Source: Oxalobacteraceae sp. CFBP 8761 (GTDB taxonomy: Bacteria; Pseudomonadota; Gammaproteobacteria; Burkholderiales; Burkholderiaceae_D). Taken from it: 64,000 nucleotides of DNA. The stretch is taken from positions 1,352,996 to 1,416,995 of the forward strand of contig JACYUE010000001.1 in NCBI GenBank assembly GCA_014841595.1, given 5' to 3'. The notes below the pieces were generated by a model. The model was not told where the DNA came from and made no database searches. It saw only the letters and a program-made list of their open reading frames with translations. Position numbers and translations under genes: made by a program. The stretch's first letter is position 1; the number at the start of each line of letters is the position of its first letter. Shown one piece after another: positions 54,085 through 61,398 of the stretch.

Positions 54085-55434
54085 ATGTCATTTTCACGCA
54101 CCTTCCGCAGTACCTTCCGCCATACCATCCTCGCCGCCAGCCTGCTCGCTGGCCTGTCCCAGGTTGGCGCGCACGCCGCGTCGCTTCCGGCGCCATTCGA
54201 CACCCAGCTGGCCGCCGACTTTCCCAAGCTCGAAGCCTTCTACCGTGATCTGCACGCCAATCCCGAGCTCGGCTTTGCAGAACACAAGACTGCGGCCAAG
54301 CTGGCCGAACGGGCCAAGGCGCTCGGTTTCGAGGTGACCACCGGCGTCGGTGGTACCGGCGTCGTGGCGATCCTCAAGAATGGTCCGGGGCCGACCGTGA
54401 TGCTGCGTACCGAGATGGACGCGCTGCCGGTGCTGGAAAAGACCGGCCTGCCGTTTGCCAGCAAGGTCACGACGAAAAATGCCGCCGGCGACACCGTCCC
54501 GGTGGCGCATGCCTGCGGCCACGATCTGCACATGGCTGCCTGGTATGGCACCGCAAAGTTGATGGCAGAGAACCGCAAGGCCTGGAGCGGTACGCTGATG
54601 CTGATCGGCCAGCCGTCCGAAGAAGCGTTGACGGGCGCCGCCGCCATGCTCAAGGACGGCTTGTTTACGCGCTTCCCGAAACCGGATTACGCGCTGTCGA
54701 TGCATGACGACGCGTCGATGGCATCGGGCACGGTCATGTGGCACGCCGGGCCATTTCGCGCCTCGGCCGACACCGTCACCATCACGATGTTCGGGCAGGG
54801 CGGCCATGGCGCCGTGCCGCATGAAACGCGCGACCCGGTGGTGATGGCGGCGCGCCTGGTCATGGCGTTGCAAACGCTGATCTCGCGCGAAAACAATCCG
54901 CTCGATCCGGTCGTGATCACGGTCGGCAGCATCCAGGGCGGCACCCAGGCCAATATCGTGCCGGATCAGGTCAAGCTGGCGCTCACGGTGCGTACCTTCC
55001 GGCCCGAAGTGCGCCAGCGCGTGCTGGCCAGCATCGCGCGTGAAGCCAAGGGTGAGGCGCTTGCCGCCGGCGCGCCGAAGGAGCCGCTGGTGGAAGTCAA
55101 GACGGGCACCGATTCGGTCGTCAACGATCCGCAGTTGGTGGCGCGCGCCGTCAAGGCGGTCGAGCAGGCCGTCGGGCCCGATTTTGTGAAAGAAATGCCG
55201 GCCAAGATGACGTCTGAAGACTTCGCCATGTACGGCCAGCAGCCCGGCGTCAAGGCGTTGCTGCTGCACGTGGGCGCGGTCGATGCCGGTCGTCTCGAGG
55301 CAGCGAAGAAAGCAGGCAAACCCTTGCCGGGCACTCATTCGCCACAATGGGCGCCGGATCTGAAGCCGACGCTGACCAATACCATCAAGGCCGAGACGGC
55401 GATTCTGCTCGACCTGATGGCACCACAGCGCTAG
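54085..55434 (+). CDS. M20 family amidohydrolase/peptidase, secreted
   Basis: 449 residues with a signal peptide (HTILAASLLAGLSQVGAHA, cleaved near residue 32). The M20D catalytic core is visible: YRDLHANPELGFAEHKTA, the metal-binding ACGHDLHMAAW and EEALTGAAAML. A dimerisation domain follows (about 230-350; GQGGHGAVPHETRDP). The family hydrolyses N-acyl amino acids or small amides; the substrate here is unknown. I use ATG 54085, since the longer frame covers the previous gene. The LivK-type gene follows 22 bases later and may be in the same operon. Confidence 0.88.
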   Translation: MSFSRTFRSTFRHTILAASLLAGLSQVGAHAASLPAPFDTQLAADFPKLEAFYRDLHANPELGFAEHKTAAKLAERAKALGFEVTTGVGGTGVVAILKNGPGPTVMLRTEMDALPVLEKTGLPFASKVTTKNAAGDTVPVAHACGHDLHMAAWYGTAKLMAENRKAWSGTLMLIGQPSEEALTGAAAMLKDGLFTRFPKPDYALSMHDDASMASGTVMWHAGPFRASADTVTITMFGQGGHGAVPHETRDPVVMAARLVMALQTLISRENNPLDPVVITVGSIQGGTQANIVPDQVKLALTVRTFRPEVRQRVLASIAREAKGEALAAGAPKEPLVEVKTGTDSVVNDPQLVARAVKAVEQAVGPDFVKEMPAKMTSEDFAMYGQQPGVKALLLHVGAVDAGRLEAAKKAGKPLPGTHSPQWAPDLKPTLTNTIKAETAILLDLMAPQR

Positions 55435-55456
55435 GCGCACCATCATAAGGCCCGTC

Positions 55457-56614
55457 ATGCATTTTCTTGTCCTCGCCGCTGCGTCCTCGCTCGTCCTTGC
55501 CACCGTACCGCTTGCCCAGGCCCAGCCTGCAGGCAAGGTTCTGCAAGTCAAGATCGGTACGGTATCTCCGCTGTCCGGCCCCAGCGCCCATGCGGGCAAG
55601 GACATCGAAAACGGCGCCCGCCTGGCGATTGATGACCTCAATGCGAAAGGGATCGTGCTTGGCGGCAGCAAGGTCCAATGGGTCTTGCAGCCTGAGGACG
55701 ACGGCGCCGATCCCCGCACCGGCACGACGGTCGCGCAAAAGCTGGTCGATGCGAAAGTGGCGGCCGTTGTGGGGCACCTCAATTCAGGCACGACCGTGCC
55801 GGCTTCGAAAATCTATGCCAACGCCGGCATTCCGCAGATTTCGCCAGCGGCCACGACGCCCGTCTACACCAACCAGGGTTTCAAGACGGCGTTTCGTGTC
55901 GTCGCCAATGACAACCTGATCGGCCGCACGCTGGCCACGTATACGCTCGGCACCCTGAAGGCCAAGAAGATTGCCGTGATCGACGACCGCACCGCCTTCG
56001 GCCAGGGGCTGGCGGACGAATTCGTCAAGGGCGTCAAGAAGGCGGGGGCCGGCACAAGCGTCGTCAGCCGCCAGTTCACCAGTGACAAGGCAACCGATTT
56101 CAGCGCCATCCTGACCCAGATCCGCGCGCGCGATCCGGACGTGATTTTTTATGGCGGCATGGATGCGGTTGCCGGGCCAATGCTCAAGCAGATGAAGGCG
56201 CTCGGGCTGCGTGCCAAGCTCATTTCGGGCGACGGCGTCTGCTCGGAAAAAATGCCGCTGCTGGCCGGCGATGCGCTGGTCGACGACAAGGTGTATTGCG
56301 TCGTGGCAGGCGGCGTTGGTGCCGCGCAGGAAGCGGGCCTGAACGCCTTCACGCAGCGTTACCAGCAGCGCTACAAGCTTCCGGTGCAGACGTATGCGCC
56401 GTATGCCTACGATGCGGTGATGGTATTCGCGAAAGCGATGCAGGCCGCAAATTCGAGCGATCCAGCCAGGTTCCTGCCGACGTTGGCCGCCGTCAGGCAC
56501 GAGGGCGTTACTGGCAGTATCGCCTTCGATCAGAAGGGCGATTTGCGCGACGCGGCGATGACGATTTATACCTTCCGCAAAGGCAAGAAGGTCAGGCTGG
56601 CCGTGCTGCGCTAA
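55457..56614 (+). CDS. branched-chain amino acid type ABC substrate-binding protein
   Basis: 385 residues with signal peptide (LVLAAASSLVLATVPLAQAQP). The mature part is a LivK-type periplasmic binding protein: VKIGTVSPLSGPSAHAGKD, ENGARLAIDDLNAKG, VVGHLNSGTTVPASKIYA and YAPYAYDAVMVFAKAM. No permease or ATPase is near, so it is an orphan that may share a transporter. An AAGG site precedes the ATG. Confidence 0.9.
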   Translation: MHFLVLAAASSLVLATVPLAQAQPAGKVLQVKIGTVSPLSGPSAHAGKDIENGARLAIDDLNAKGIVLGGSKVQWVLQPEDDGADPRTGTTVAQKLVDAKVAAVVGHLNSGTTVPASKIYANAGIPQISPAATTPVYTNQGFKTAFRVVANDNLIGRTLATYTLGTLKAKKIAVIDDRTAFGQGLADEFVKGVKKAGAGTSVVSRQFTSDKATDFSAILTQIRARDPDVIFYGGMDAVAGPMLKQMKALGLRAKLISGDGVCSEKMPLLAGDALVDDKVYCVVAGGVGAAQEAGLNAFTQRYQQRYKLPVQTYAPYAYDAVMVFAKAMQAANSSDPARFLPTLAAVRHEGVTGSIAFDQKGDLRDAAMTIYTFRKGKKVRLAVLR

Positions 56615-56843
56615 CGCGGAGAATTCAAACGACGGCCATGCCGATAATGGCTGGCCGGCCATTTACCAACGCGACCAGCAATTCGCTGGTGATATATCGA
56701 CATTTGATCCAGCGCCAAAGATAGTCATTGTGACATTCTGTGACTTATGGAACTTGTGTGTCTGCTATGCTGGATAAAGTCGGATGACGCTAGCGCTCAT
56801 CTCTGAAAAAAAGACAACGCAGATTAAGTATGGAAAACAGGGC

Positions 56844-57035
56844 ATGAATATTACAAAAAAATTGATTGTCCAGAGCGTGCTTGCTGGATTGCTTGTAGCC
56901 CTGCTTGTTCTCATCTACGAGTATGTCGTTGGACCGATATCTGCCAATTTTTTGGTGCGAGGTATTGGTATAGGAATACTTTGCGGTTTTGCATCGGTCA
57001 CCTTTTTATTACTTGGGAATCGAAAAAGTTCTTGA
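56844..57035 (+). CDS. 63-residue two-helix membrane protein, unknown function
   Basis: Starts at ATG 56844 (an in-frame ATG at 56784 is less likely). Two helices: about 10-26 (SVLAGLLVALLVLIYEYVV) and 36-56 (VRGIGIGILCGFASVTFLLL), with a basic tail. The DNA here is much more AT-rich than the rest of the window. Upstream are two TGTGAC words 10-11 bases apart (about 56729-56745) and a -10-like TATGCT at 56766. It may form a pair with the next gene, which shares the layout and a G-I-(L/F)-C-G core in its second helix. Confidence 0.6.
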   Translation: MNITKKLIVQSVLAGLLVALLVLIYEYVVGPISANFLVRGIGIGILCGFASVTFLLLGNRKSS

Positions 57036-57088
57036 ATATCTGCTCTCGGTAGATTACTGACTTCACGTCAAGATGACTTTTGCAAACG

Positions 57089-57253
57089 ATGAAAAACTTT
57101 TTCTTTAATGCGTCAGGAGTTGCCGTTGGCACACTTCTTTACACCGGTTTCCTGAGCAGTACAGACGAACTCGATTGGGGCCGTGCTGCATTCGTGGGGA
57201 TTTTCTGTGGAATATGCTTGGCTATATGGCCTGGCAAAAACAGAAAAAAGTAA
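57089..57253 (+). CDS. 54-residue two-helix membrane protein, unknown function
   Basis: Short frame from ATG 57089 to TAA, starting 53 bases after the previous small gene. Two weak helices: ASGVAVGTLLYTGFL and AAFVGIFCGICLAIW, then a basic end KNRKK. The segment DWGRAAFVGIFCG resembles the second-helix pattern of the neighbour. The DNA is AT-rich and the ribosome site is weak. The pattern fits a small membrane protein; the role is unknown. Confidence 0.45.
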   Translation: MKNFFFNASGVAVGTLLYTGFLSSTDELDWGRAAFVGIFCGICLAIWPGKNRKK

Positions 57254-57272
57254 GCCAACAGACGCAGTGTCA

Positions 57273-57751
57273 GTGAATTTCCCAGCGCATCACCTGCTTT
57301 TCTGCCTGTGTTGCCAACTGGCCGGCTGCGCTACCGGCAGCTATTCGGAAACCGTCTGAACCCGGCAACGTTGAGCAACGAGCCGTCAGGCAATCTCGTG
57401 GCCCTGTTCGACGCCGCCAGCCTGGCCGCTAACGACAACCCGGTATCGTCAACAGTCGACGACATGCTACAGGCTGACCCCGAACTCCAGCGGCGTTTGC
57501 AACAGGTACATCTCGTGTTGGTCATTGCCCCCAACGCACCCATCGACACGCATCTGATCAGCGAGTGGAACGGCGTCAATCCGTCGATGGCAATCCACGC
57601 GCCGTATAGTGCCGCGCAATGGGAGAGCATCGACGTGACAGGCATACCGTCCTTTCATCTGCTCAGGAACGGCAAGCTCGTCGACCGGCGCACCGGCTGG
57701 TCAGACACCGGCAAGGCGGATCTCCTCAAATTGATCGATGCCGCCGAATAA
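57273..57751 (+). pseudogene. thioredoxin-like lipoprotein, apparently frameshifted near its start
   Basis: A GTG at 57273 opens a frame coding a good lipoprotein signal with lipobox LAGC (HHLLFCLCCQLAGCATGSY), but it stops at 57357-57359. A different frame from 57308 to 57751 continues with a thioredoxin-fold C-terminal half: VDDMLQADPELQRRLQQVHL, LVIAPNAPID and the cis-Pro segment VTGIPSFHLLRNGKLVDRR. No CxxC redox motif is visible. A single indel around 57335-57360 would join the two. Otherwise the second frame could start alone at GTG 57308 as a 147-residue protein. Confidence 0.5.
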
Positions 57752-57880
57752 GTCGATTGCCATGCGACGAGGATCCATCGACGTTCAGGCAGCGTGCCTG
57801 CGATGCGTCATGCATGGCGAGGTTACGCGACGGTGACCGGTGGTAGGATGCTGCTTTCGTTCAGAAGTCCAGAGGAAGCA

Positions 57881-58108
57881 ATGACCATATTCGCCATGTC
57901 CGTCTTCGATGCAACCGTGATCTACGACGGCAAGGAACTCTTCAAGGGGCAGGGCGCCGCCACTGGCTGGGCCGAGAAGCTTGCGAAGGAAATCGAGAGC
58001 CGCGTCACCGTCGAAAAAATCGGCACCGGCTGGGCGCTGGTCGGCCGGGTCGACGGCGTGGACTGCCGTTGGGGCATCATGGGGCAGCGCCTCAAGCGGC
58101 TGGACTGA
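57881..58108 (+). CDS. 75-residue protein of unknown function
   Basis: ATG 57881 follows an AGAGGAAG ribosome site. The protein is compact and soluble (MTIFAMSVFDATVIYDGKEL; AEKLAKEIESRVTVEKI; GWALVGRVDGVDCRWG), probably a small alpha/beta fold. No family recognised. It is 5 bases upstream of yciH and probably co-transcribed with it. Confidence 0.65.
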   Translation: MTIFAMSVFDATVIYDGKELFKGQGAATGWAEKLAKEIESRVTVEKIGTGWALVGRVDGVDCRWGIMGQRLKRLD

Positions 58109-58113
58109 TCGTC

Positions 58114-58473
58114 ATGCGTAGTTCGAACAGCGGTCTCGTCTATTCCACGGAAACGGGCCGCATGTGCCCCACCTGTCGCCAGCCTGCGGCGCAGTGCACG
58201 TGCAAGGCGGGCGCCAGTGCTGCGCCGGTCGGCGATGGGAATGTGCGGGTGTCGTTGCAGAGCAAGGGGCGGGGCGGCAAAAGCGTCACGCTCGTCAAGG
58301 GCGTGGCGCTCGATCCGATGGCCCTGGCCGTGCTCGGCAAGCAATTGCGCACGGCCTGCGGCGCCGGCGGGACCGTCAAGGACGGTGTGATCGAAGTGCA
58401 GGGCGATCATTGCGACACCGTTCTGCAGGCACTGGCCAAACTCGGGCACCGGGCGAAGCGGGCCGGCGGCTGA
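58114..58473 (+). CDS. yciH: eIF1/Sui1-like translation factor YciH
   Basis: 119 residues. The N-terminal part has a Cys pattern (CPTCRQPAAQCTCKAG) that is common in YciH. The C-terminal half is the SUI1 domain: NVRVSLQSKGRGGKSVTLVKG, QLRTACGAGGTVKDGVIEVQG and the closing DTVLQALAKLGHRAKRAGG. YciH affects start-site fidelity on the ribosome and is described as a stress-related initiation inhibitor in E. coli. Convergent with the next gene, 16 bases away. Confidence 0.9.
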   Translation: MRSSNSGLVYSTETGRMCPTCRQPAAQCTCKAGASAAPVGDGNVRVSLQSKGRGGKSVTLVKGVALDPMALAVLGKQLRTACGAGGTVKDGVIEVQGDHCDTVLQALAKLGHRAKRAGG

Positions 58474-58489
58474 CGCCGGCCCAGGTACA

Positions 58490-58966
58490 TCAGTAGTCGC
58501 GTGCAGCGCGCGTTGCCAGCGCCACCACGGCAATGCCTGCCGTGACGATCAGCGCATCTTCGATCAGGCCGCTGCGGGTCTGGCCCATCTTGGCCATCGC
58601 CTGTTTGCGGGCGGCCAGCGTCGCATACGCCAACGGCACGGCGGTCGCGACGGCGACTGCGGCGCCTGCCTTTTCACGACCCTCTGGCGCCAGCGCCGCA
58701 CCGGCAATGCCCGCGCTGGCGATGCGCGCCAGCAGGCCCAGGAACACGGTGCGGTCCGGCGCCGACTTCATCTTGTCGCCGTACAGTTCACCGGCGCCCA
58801 TGGCCAGTGCGCCGTACTTGAACAGGGGGCGGTCCAGTAGCATGAGGTTGCCAGATGTGTGACGGCCGGCAAGGCGTGCGGCGGCAAGCGTGGCCATCGG
58901 CGTCATCGAGCGGGCGCTGGCGACAGCGCCAATCAGGGCGGAAGAGAGCAGGCTGGTAGATTTCAT
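58490..58966 (-). CDS. DUF4126-type membrane protein
   Basis: 158 residues, Ala-rich, with several hydrophobic segments: LLSSALIGAVASARSMTPMAT, AGIAGAALAPEGREKAGAAV, AVPLAYATLAARK and DALIVTAGIAVVALATRAA. The SARSMTPM and GELYGDK segments are like DUF4126 family proteins, whose role is not known. ATG 58966 has AGGA 7 bases upstream. A 9-bp inverted repeat lies 40 bases upstream. Confidence 0.75.
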   Translation of the reverse strand: MKSTSLLSSALIGAVASARSMTPMATLAAARLAGRHTSGNLMLLDRPLFKYGALAMGAGELYGDKMKSAPDRTVFLGLLARIASAGIAGAALAPEGREKAGAAVAVATAVPLAYATLAARKQAMAKMGQTRSGLIEDALIVTAGIAVVALATRAARDY

Positions 58967-59005
58967 CGTAAGTCCTAAGGAAATAGTGTTGTTCGATACG
59001 TTGTT

Positions 59006-59032
59006 CAACTGAATACAAGATTGATTCAGTTG
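59006..59032. promoter_or_regulatory. inverted repeat upstream of the DUF4126-type gene
   Basis: Perfect arms CAACTGAAT (59006-59014) and ATTCAGTTG (59024-59032) with a 9-base spacer, in an AT-rich gap between the cupin and DUF4126 genes. On the plus strand TTATTTTT follows, so a terminator for plus-strand RNA is possible. On the minus strand it would sit upstream of the gene as an operator. Confidence 0.4.
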
Positions 59033-59079
59033 CCTTATTTTTAACACAAAATCGAAAATCAGCCTGTTCTGTAAGGACG

Positions 59080-59436
59080 CTAGAAGACCCGGCGCGGGGC
59101 TGCCGTGGCCAGGTCGCCGCTGTTGGGTGTACCAGTGCGCTCGATCAGCATGATCTGCGCTTCGTGGGGCGCGCGGGGCCGGTGCCGCACGCCTTGCGGC
59201 ACGACATAGAGCTGACCCTGTCCCAGCGTCACGGTCGTGCCGTCGTCAAGGTCGATCTCGAGACTGCCGGCCAGCACCAGGAAAAAATCGTCCGAATCGT
59301 CGTGCACATGCCAGTGGTATTCGCCACGCAATTTGGCAACCATGACGTCGTGGCCGTTGAACAGGCTGACCGTGCGCGGTTGCCAGGCTTCGTTGAATGT
59401 GGCCAGTTTGCCAGCCAGGTCGATTGCAGCGTTCAT
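59080..59436 (-). CDS. cupin domain protein
   Basis: 118 residues, a single cupin barrel. Motif 1 is YHWHVHDDSDDFFLVLAGSL with the HxH pair (about 37-39) and Asp in place of the usual Glu. Motif 2 is PQGVRHRPRAP with the fourth ligand His. It probably binds a metal and may be an enzyme or a sensor. Divergent from the AraC gene, 75 bases away, which may regulate it. Confidence 0.85.
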   Translation of the reverse strand: MNAAIDLAGKLATFNEAWQPRTVSLFNGHDVMVAKLRGEYHWHVHDDSDDFFLVLAGSLEIDLDDGTTVTLGQGQLYVVPQGVRHRPRAPHEAQIMLIERTGTPNSGDLATAAPRRVF

Positions 59437-59511
59437 GGGTTCTCCTTGAGTGAAAAAGTGAAAACGTCATGGTGCGCCTTTGGGTGGCCAGGGGTCTTGT
59501 ACAATTGTTGC

Positions 59512-60357
59512 ATGCACCCCGCACCCGCACGTCCAGTCAACGACGCCACCTTTTCGGCGTTGACCGGCGGCGTCACGCTGATGCGGGCAAGCTTCACCGA
59601 TCACGCGTTCGAGCGCCACAGCCACGATGGTTTCGCGATCGGCGTGACCACCGCCGGCGTGCAGCGGTTTCGCTGCAAGGGCGCGCAGTACGACAGCCAG
59701 GTAGGCGACCTGGTCCTGTTCAATCCGGATGAGGACCATGACGGCAGCGCCGGCACGGCCGACGGTTTCCGCTATGCGATCTGGTATGTACCGGATGCGT
59801 TCGTGGCAAGCTGCATCGCGCCCGAGGGCGAGCGCGCCGATGGCCGGTATTTCGCCCGGCCATGCGTGACTGACCACCGGATGGCGGCGACGTTTGCGCG
59901 GCTGTCCAGCAGTTTGCTGGCAACGCCAGCCGAGTCGTTGCGCGCGGAAACGATGCTGCGTGCGTTTCTCGGAACGATGCTGGCGCGCCATGGCGAGCGG
60001 CCCGGGGCGCACCTCGAACGGGCGGGTACCTATGTCGACGATGCGCGCATGGTGCAGGTCAGGGACTATATCCGCACGTACTTCCAGCGCGATATGACGG
60101 TGGCCGACCTGGCCGCCGTGGCCGGGATGTCGCGCACGCATCTCACGCGCGCGTTCAGCGCGGCGTATCACACACCGCCGCACGTGTACCTCAATTCGGT
60201 GCGCGTCGCCCATGCCTGCACGCTGATCCGGGGCGGGATGCCACTCGCGGCGGTGGCGATCGAATGCGGCTTTGCCGACCAGAGTCACCTGACCCGGCGC
60301 TTCAAGGGCTGTGTCGGTGTGACCCCGTCAGGCTGGCGCGACAGGCTGCAGCGCTAG
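59512..60357 (+). CDS. AraC family transcriptional regulator
   Basis: 281 residues. The N-terminal AraC-type cupin ligand domain spans about 20-150 (FERHSHDGFAIGVTTAGVQ; GDLVLFNPDEDHDG). Two helix-turn-helix motifs lie in 180-281 (MTVADLAAVAGMSRTHLTRAF and LAAVAIECGFADQSHLTRRF). Start ATG 59512; the longer frame runs through the cupin gene. Probable target: the divergent cupin gene. Its last 30 bases overlap the end of the convergent LysR gene. Confidence 0.9.
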   Translation: MHPAPARPVNDATFSALTGGVTLMRASFTDHAFERHSHDGFAIGVTTAGVQRFRCKGAQYDSQVGDLVLFNPDEDHDGSAGTADGFRYAIWYVPDAFVASCIAPEGERADGRYFARPCVTDHRMAATFARLSSSLLATPAESLRAETMLRAFLGTMLARHGERPGAHLERAGTYVDDARMVQVRDYIRTYFQRDMTVADLAAVAGMSRTHLTRAFSAAYHTPPHVYLNSVRVAHACTLIRGGMPLAAVAIECGFADQSHLTRRFKGCVGVTPSGWRDRLQR

Positions 60358-61290
60358 CGCGCCCGGCGCGTCGGCCGCTGCAGGCCGGATCGTCAGCGTC
60401 TGCGCAAAGTGCGCGATCAGCGCCGTCACCTTGGGCGCGTGCTGGCGGCTGCGCTGCCATACCAGATACAGCGGCAGGCCGGACGTCGCCAGCTCGGGCA
60501 GGATTTTCACCAGGCTGCCGTCGCGCAGTTGCTGCTCGACGAGCCAGGTCGCCAGTTGCGCGATTCCCAATCCCATTTCCACCGCAGTGACCTGCGCCTC
60601 GGCCTGCCCCAGCACGATGCGGCTCTTCACGTGCTGGCGCGCCAGTGGCAGCTCGCCATCCTTGATCAGCCATGGACTCGTGCTGCCGTCCGCGCGACCG
60701 TACAGAATGGCGTCGTGGCCCAGTAACGCGTCCAGCGTCGCCGGTGCACCGTGGCGCGCCACATAGGAGGGCGACGCACAGAAGACGAGCTCTTCGTCAC
60801 CCAGGTGCTGGTAGCACAGCGCTGCCGGCCAGGTGTCCGAGCCGCCGATGCGCACCACCACGTCCAGGCCATCCTCGACCGGATCGACAAAGCGGTCGGT
60901 GAACGACGCATGGGGCTGCACCTGCGGATATTGCTCGGCAAACGCCAGCAATGACCGCACGGCGTGCATGCGGCCGAAGGTGGCCGGCATGTCCACGCGC
61001 AATCGGCCCGACGGGGCGATATGGTCGTGCGCCAGCAGGCGCTCGGCCGCTTCGAGTTCGTCCAGCACCCGCACGCAGACCTTGTAGAAGACGTTGCCGG
61101 CGTCCGTCATCTCGAGCTTGCGCGTGGTGCGGTCGAACAGTGGCCGTTTCAATCGCCCTTCCAGCCGGGCGATGGCCTTGCCGACGGCGGAATTGGTCAG
61201 GTTGAGCCGGTCAGCGGCCGCCGTAAAACTGCCGGCGTCGGCGACGGCAACGAAGGTTTCAAGGCCTTTCAGGCGTTCTGCGGGTGTCAT
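60328..61290 (-). CDS. LysR family transcriptional regulator
   Basis: 320 residues. N-terminal winged helix-turn-helix at about 12-70 (AGSFTAAADRLNLTNSAVGK, LEGRLKRPLFDRTTRKLEMT) and an effector-binding domain at 90-300 (SGRLRVDMPATFGRMHAV). It is divergent from the MFS transporter gene, the usual place of a LysR target. It ends inside the AraC gene by 30 bases. Confidence 0.93.
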   Translation of the reverse strand: MTPAERLKGLETFVAVADAGSFTAAADRLNLTNSAVGKAIARLEGRLKRPLFDRTTRKLEMTDAGNVFYKVCVRVLDELEAAERLLAHDHIAPSGRLRVDMPATFGRMHAVRSLLAFAEQYPQVQPHASFTDRFVDPVEDGLDVVVRIGGSDTWPAALCYQHLGDEELVFCASPSYVARHGAPATLDALLGHDAILYGRADGSTSPWLIKDGELPLARQHVKSRIVLGQAEAQVTAVEMGLGIAQLATWLVEQQLRDGSLVKILPELATSGLPLYLVWQRSRQHAPKVTALIAHFAQTLTIRPAAADAPGALALQPVAPA

Positions 61291-61302
61291 TGACTTGCTC
61301 CT

Positions 61303-61357
61303 GGAATTTTATTCCACATGATGCGGGAATTCTTATCCAACACGAGAATTTTTATCT
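61303..61357. promoter_or_regulatory. three GGAATT-type repeats between lysR and the MFS gene
   Basis: GGAATTTTATTCC (61303-61315, a perfect 5-bp dyad), GGAATTCTTATCC (61326-61338) and AGAATTTTTATCT (61345-61357) are spaced 23 and 19 bases apart, about two helical turns. They lie between two divergent starts, fitting binding sites for the LysR regulator. A TATCAT -10 for the MFS gene is just downstream. Confidence 0.55.
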
Positions 61358-61398
61358 TTTATATCATGTTAGACAACTATCCACAGGAGTTTTTTGCA

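Noticed and set aside
57308..57751. The 147-residue frame as a normal intact gene
   Set aside because: Its first 25 residues look non-coding and the neighbouring frame holds a good lipoprotein signal, so a frameshifted gene explains the data better; kept as an alternative.
58980..59008. TTGAAC-N17-TATTTC as the promoter of the DUF4126-type gene
   Set aside because: Transcription would start inside the ribosome site only about 7 bases before the ATG, which is not plausible for a gene with a good AGGA site.
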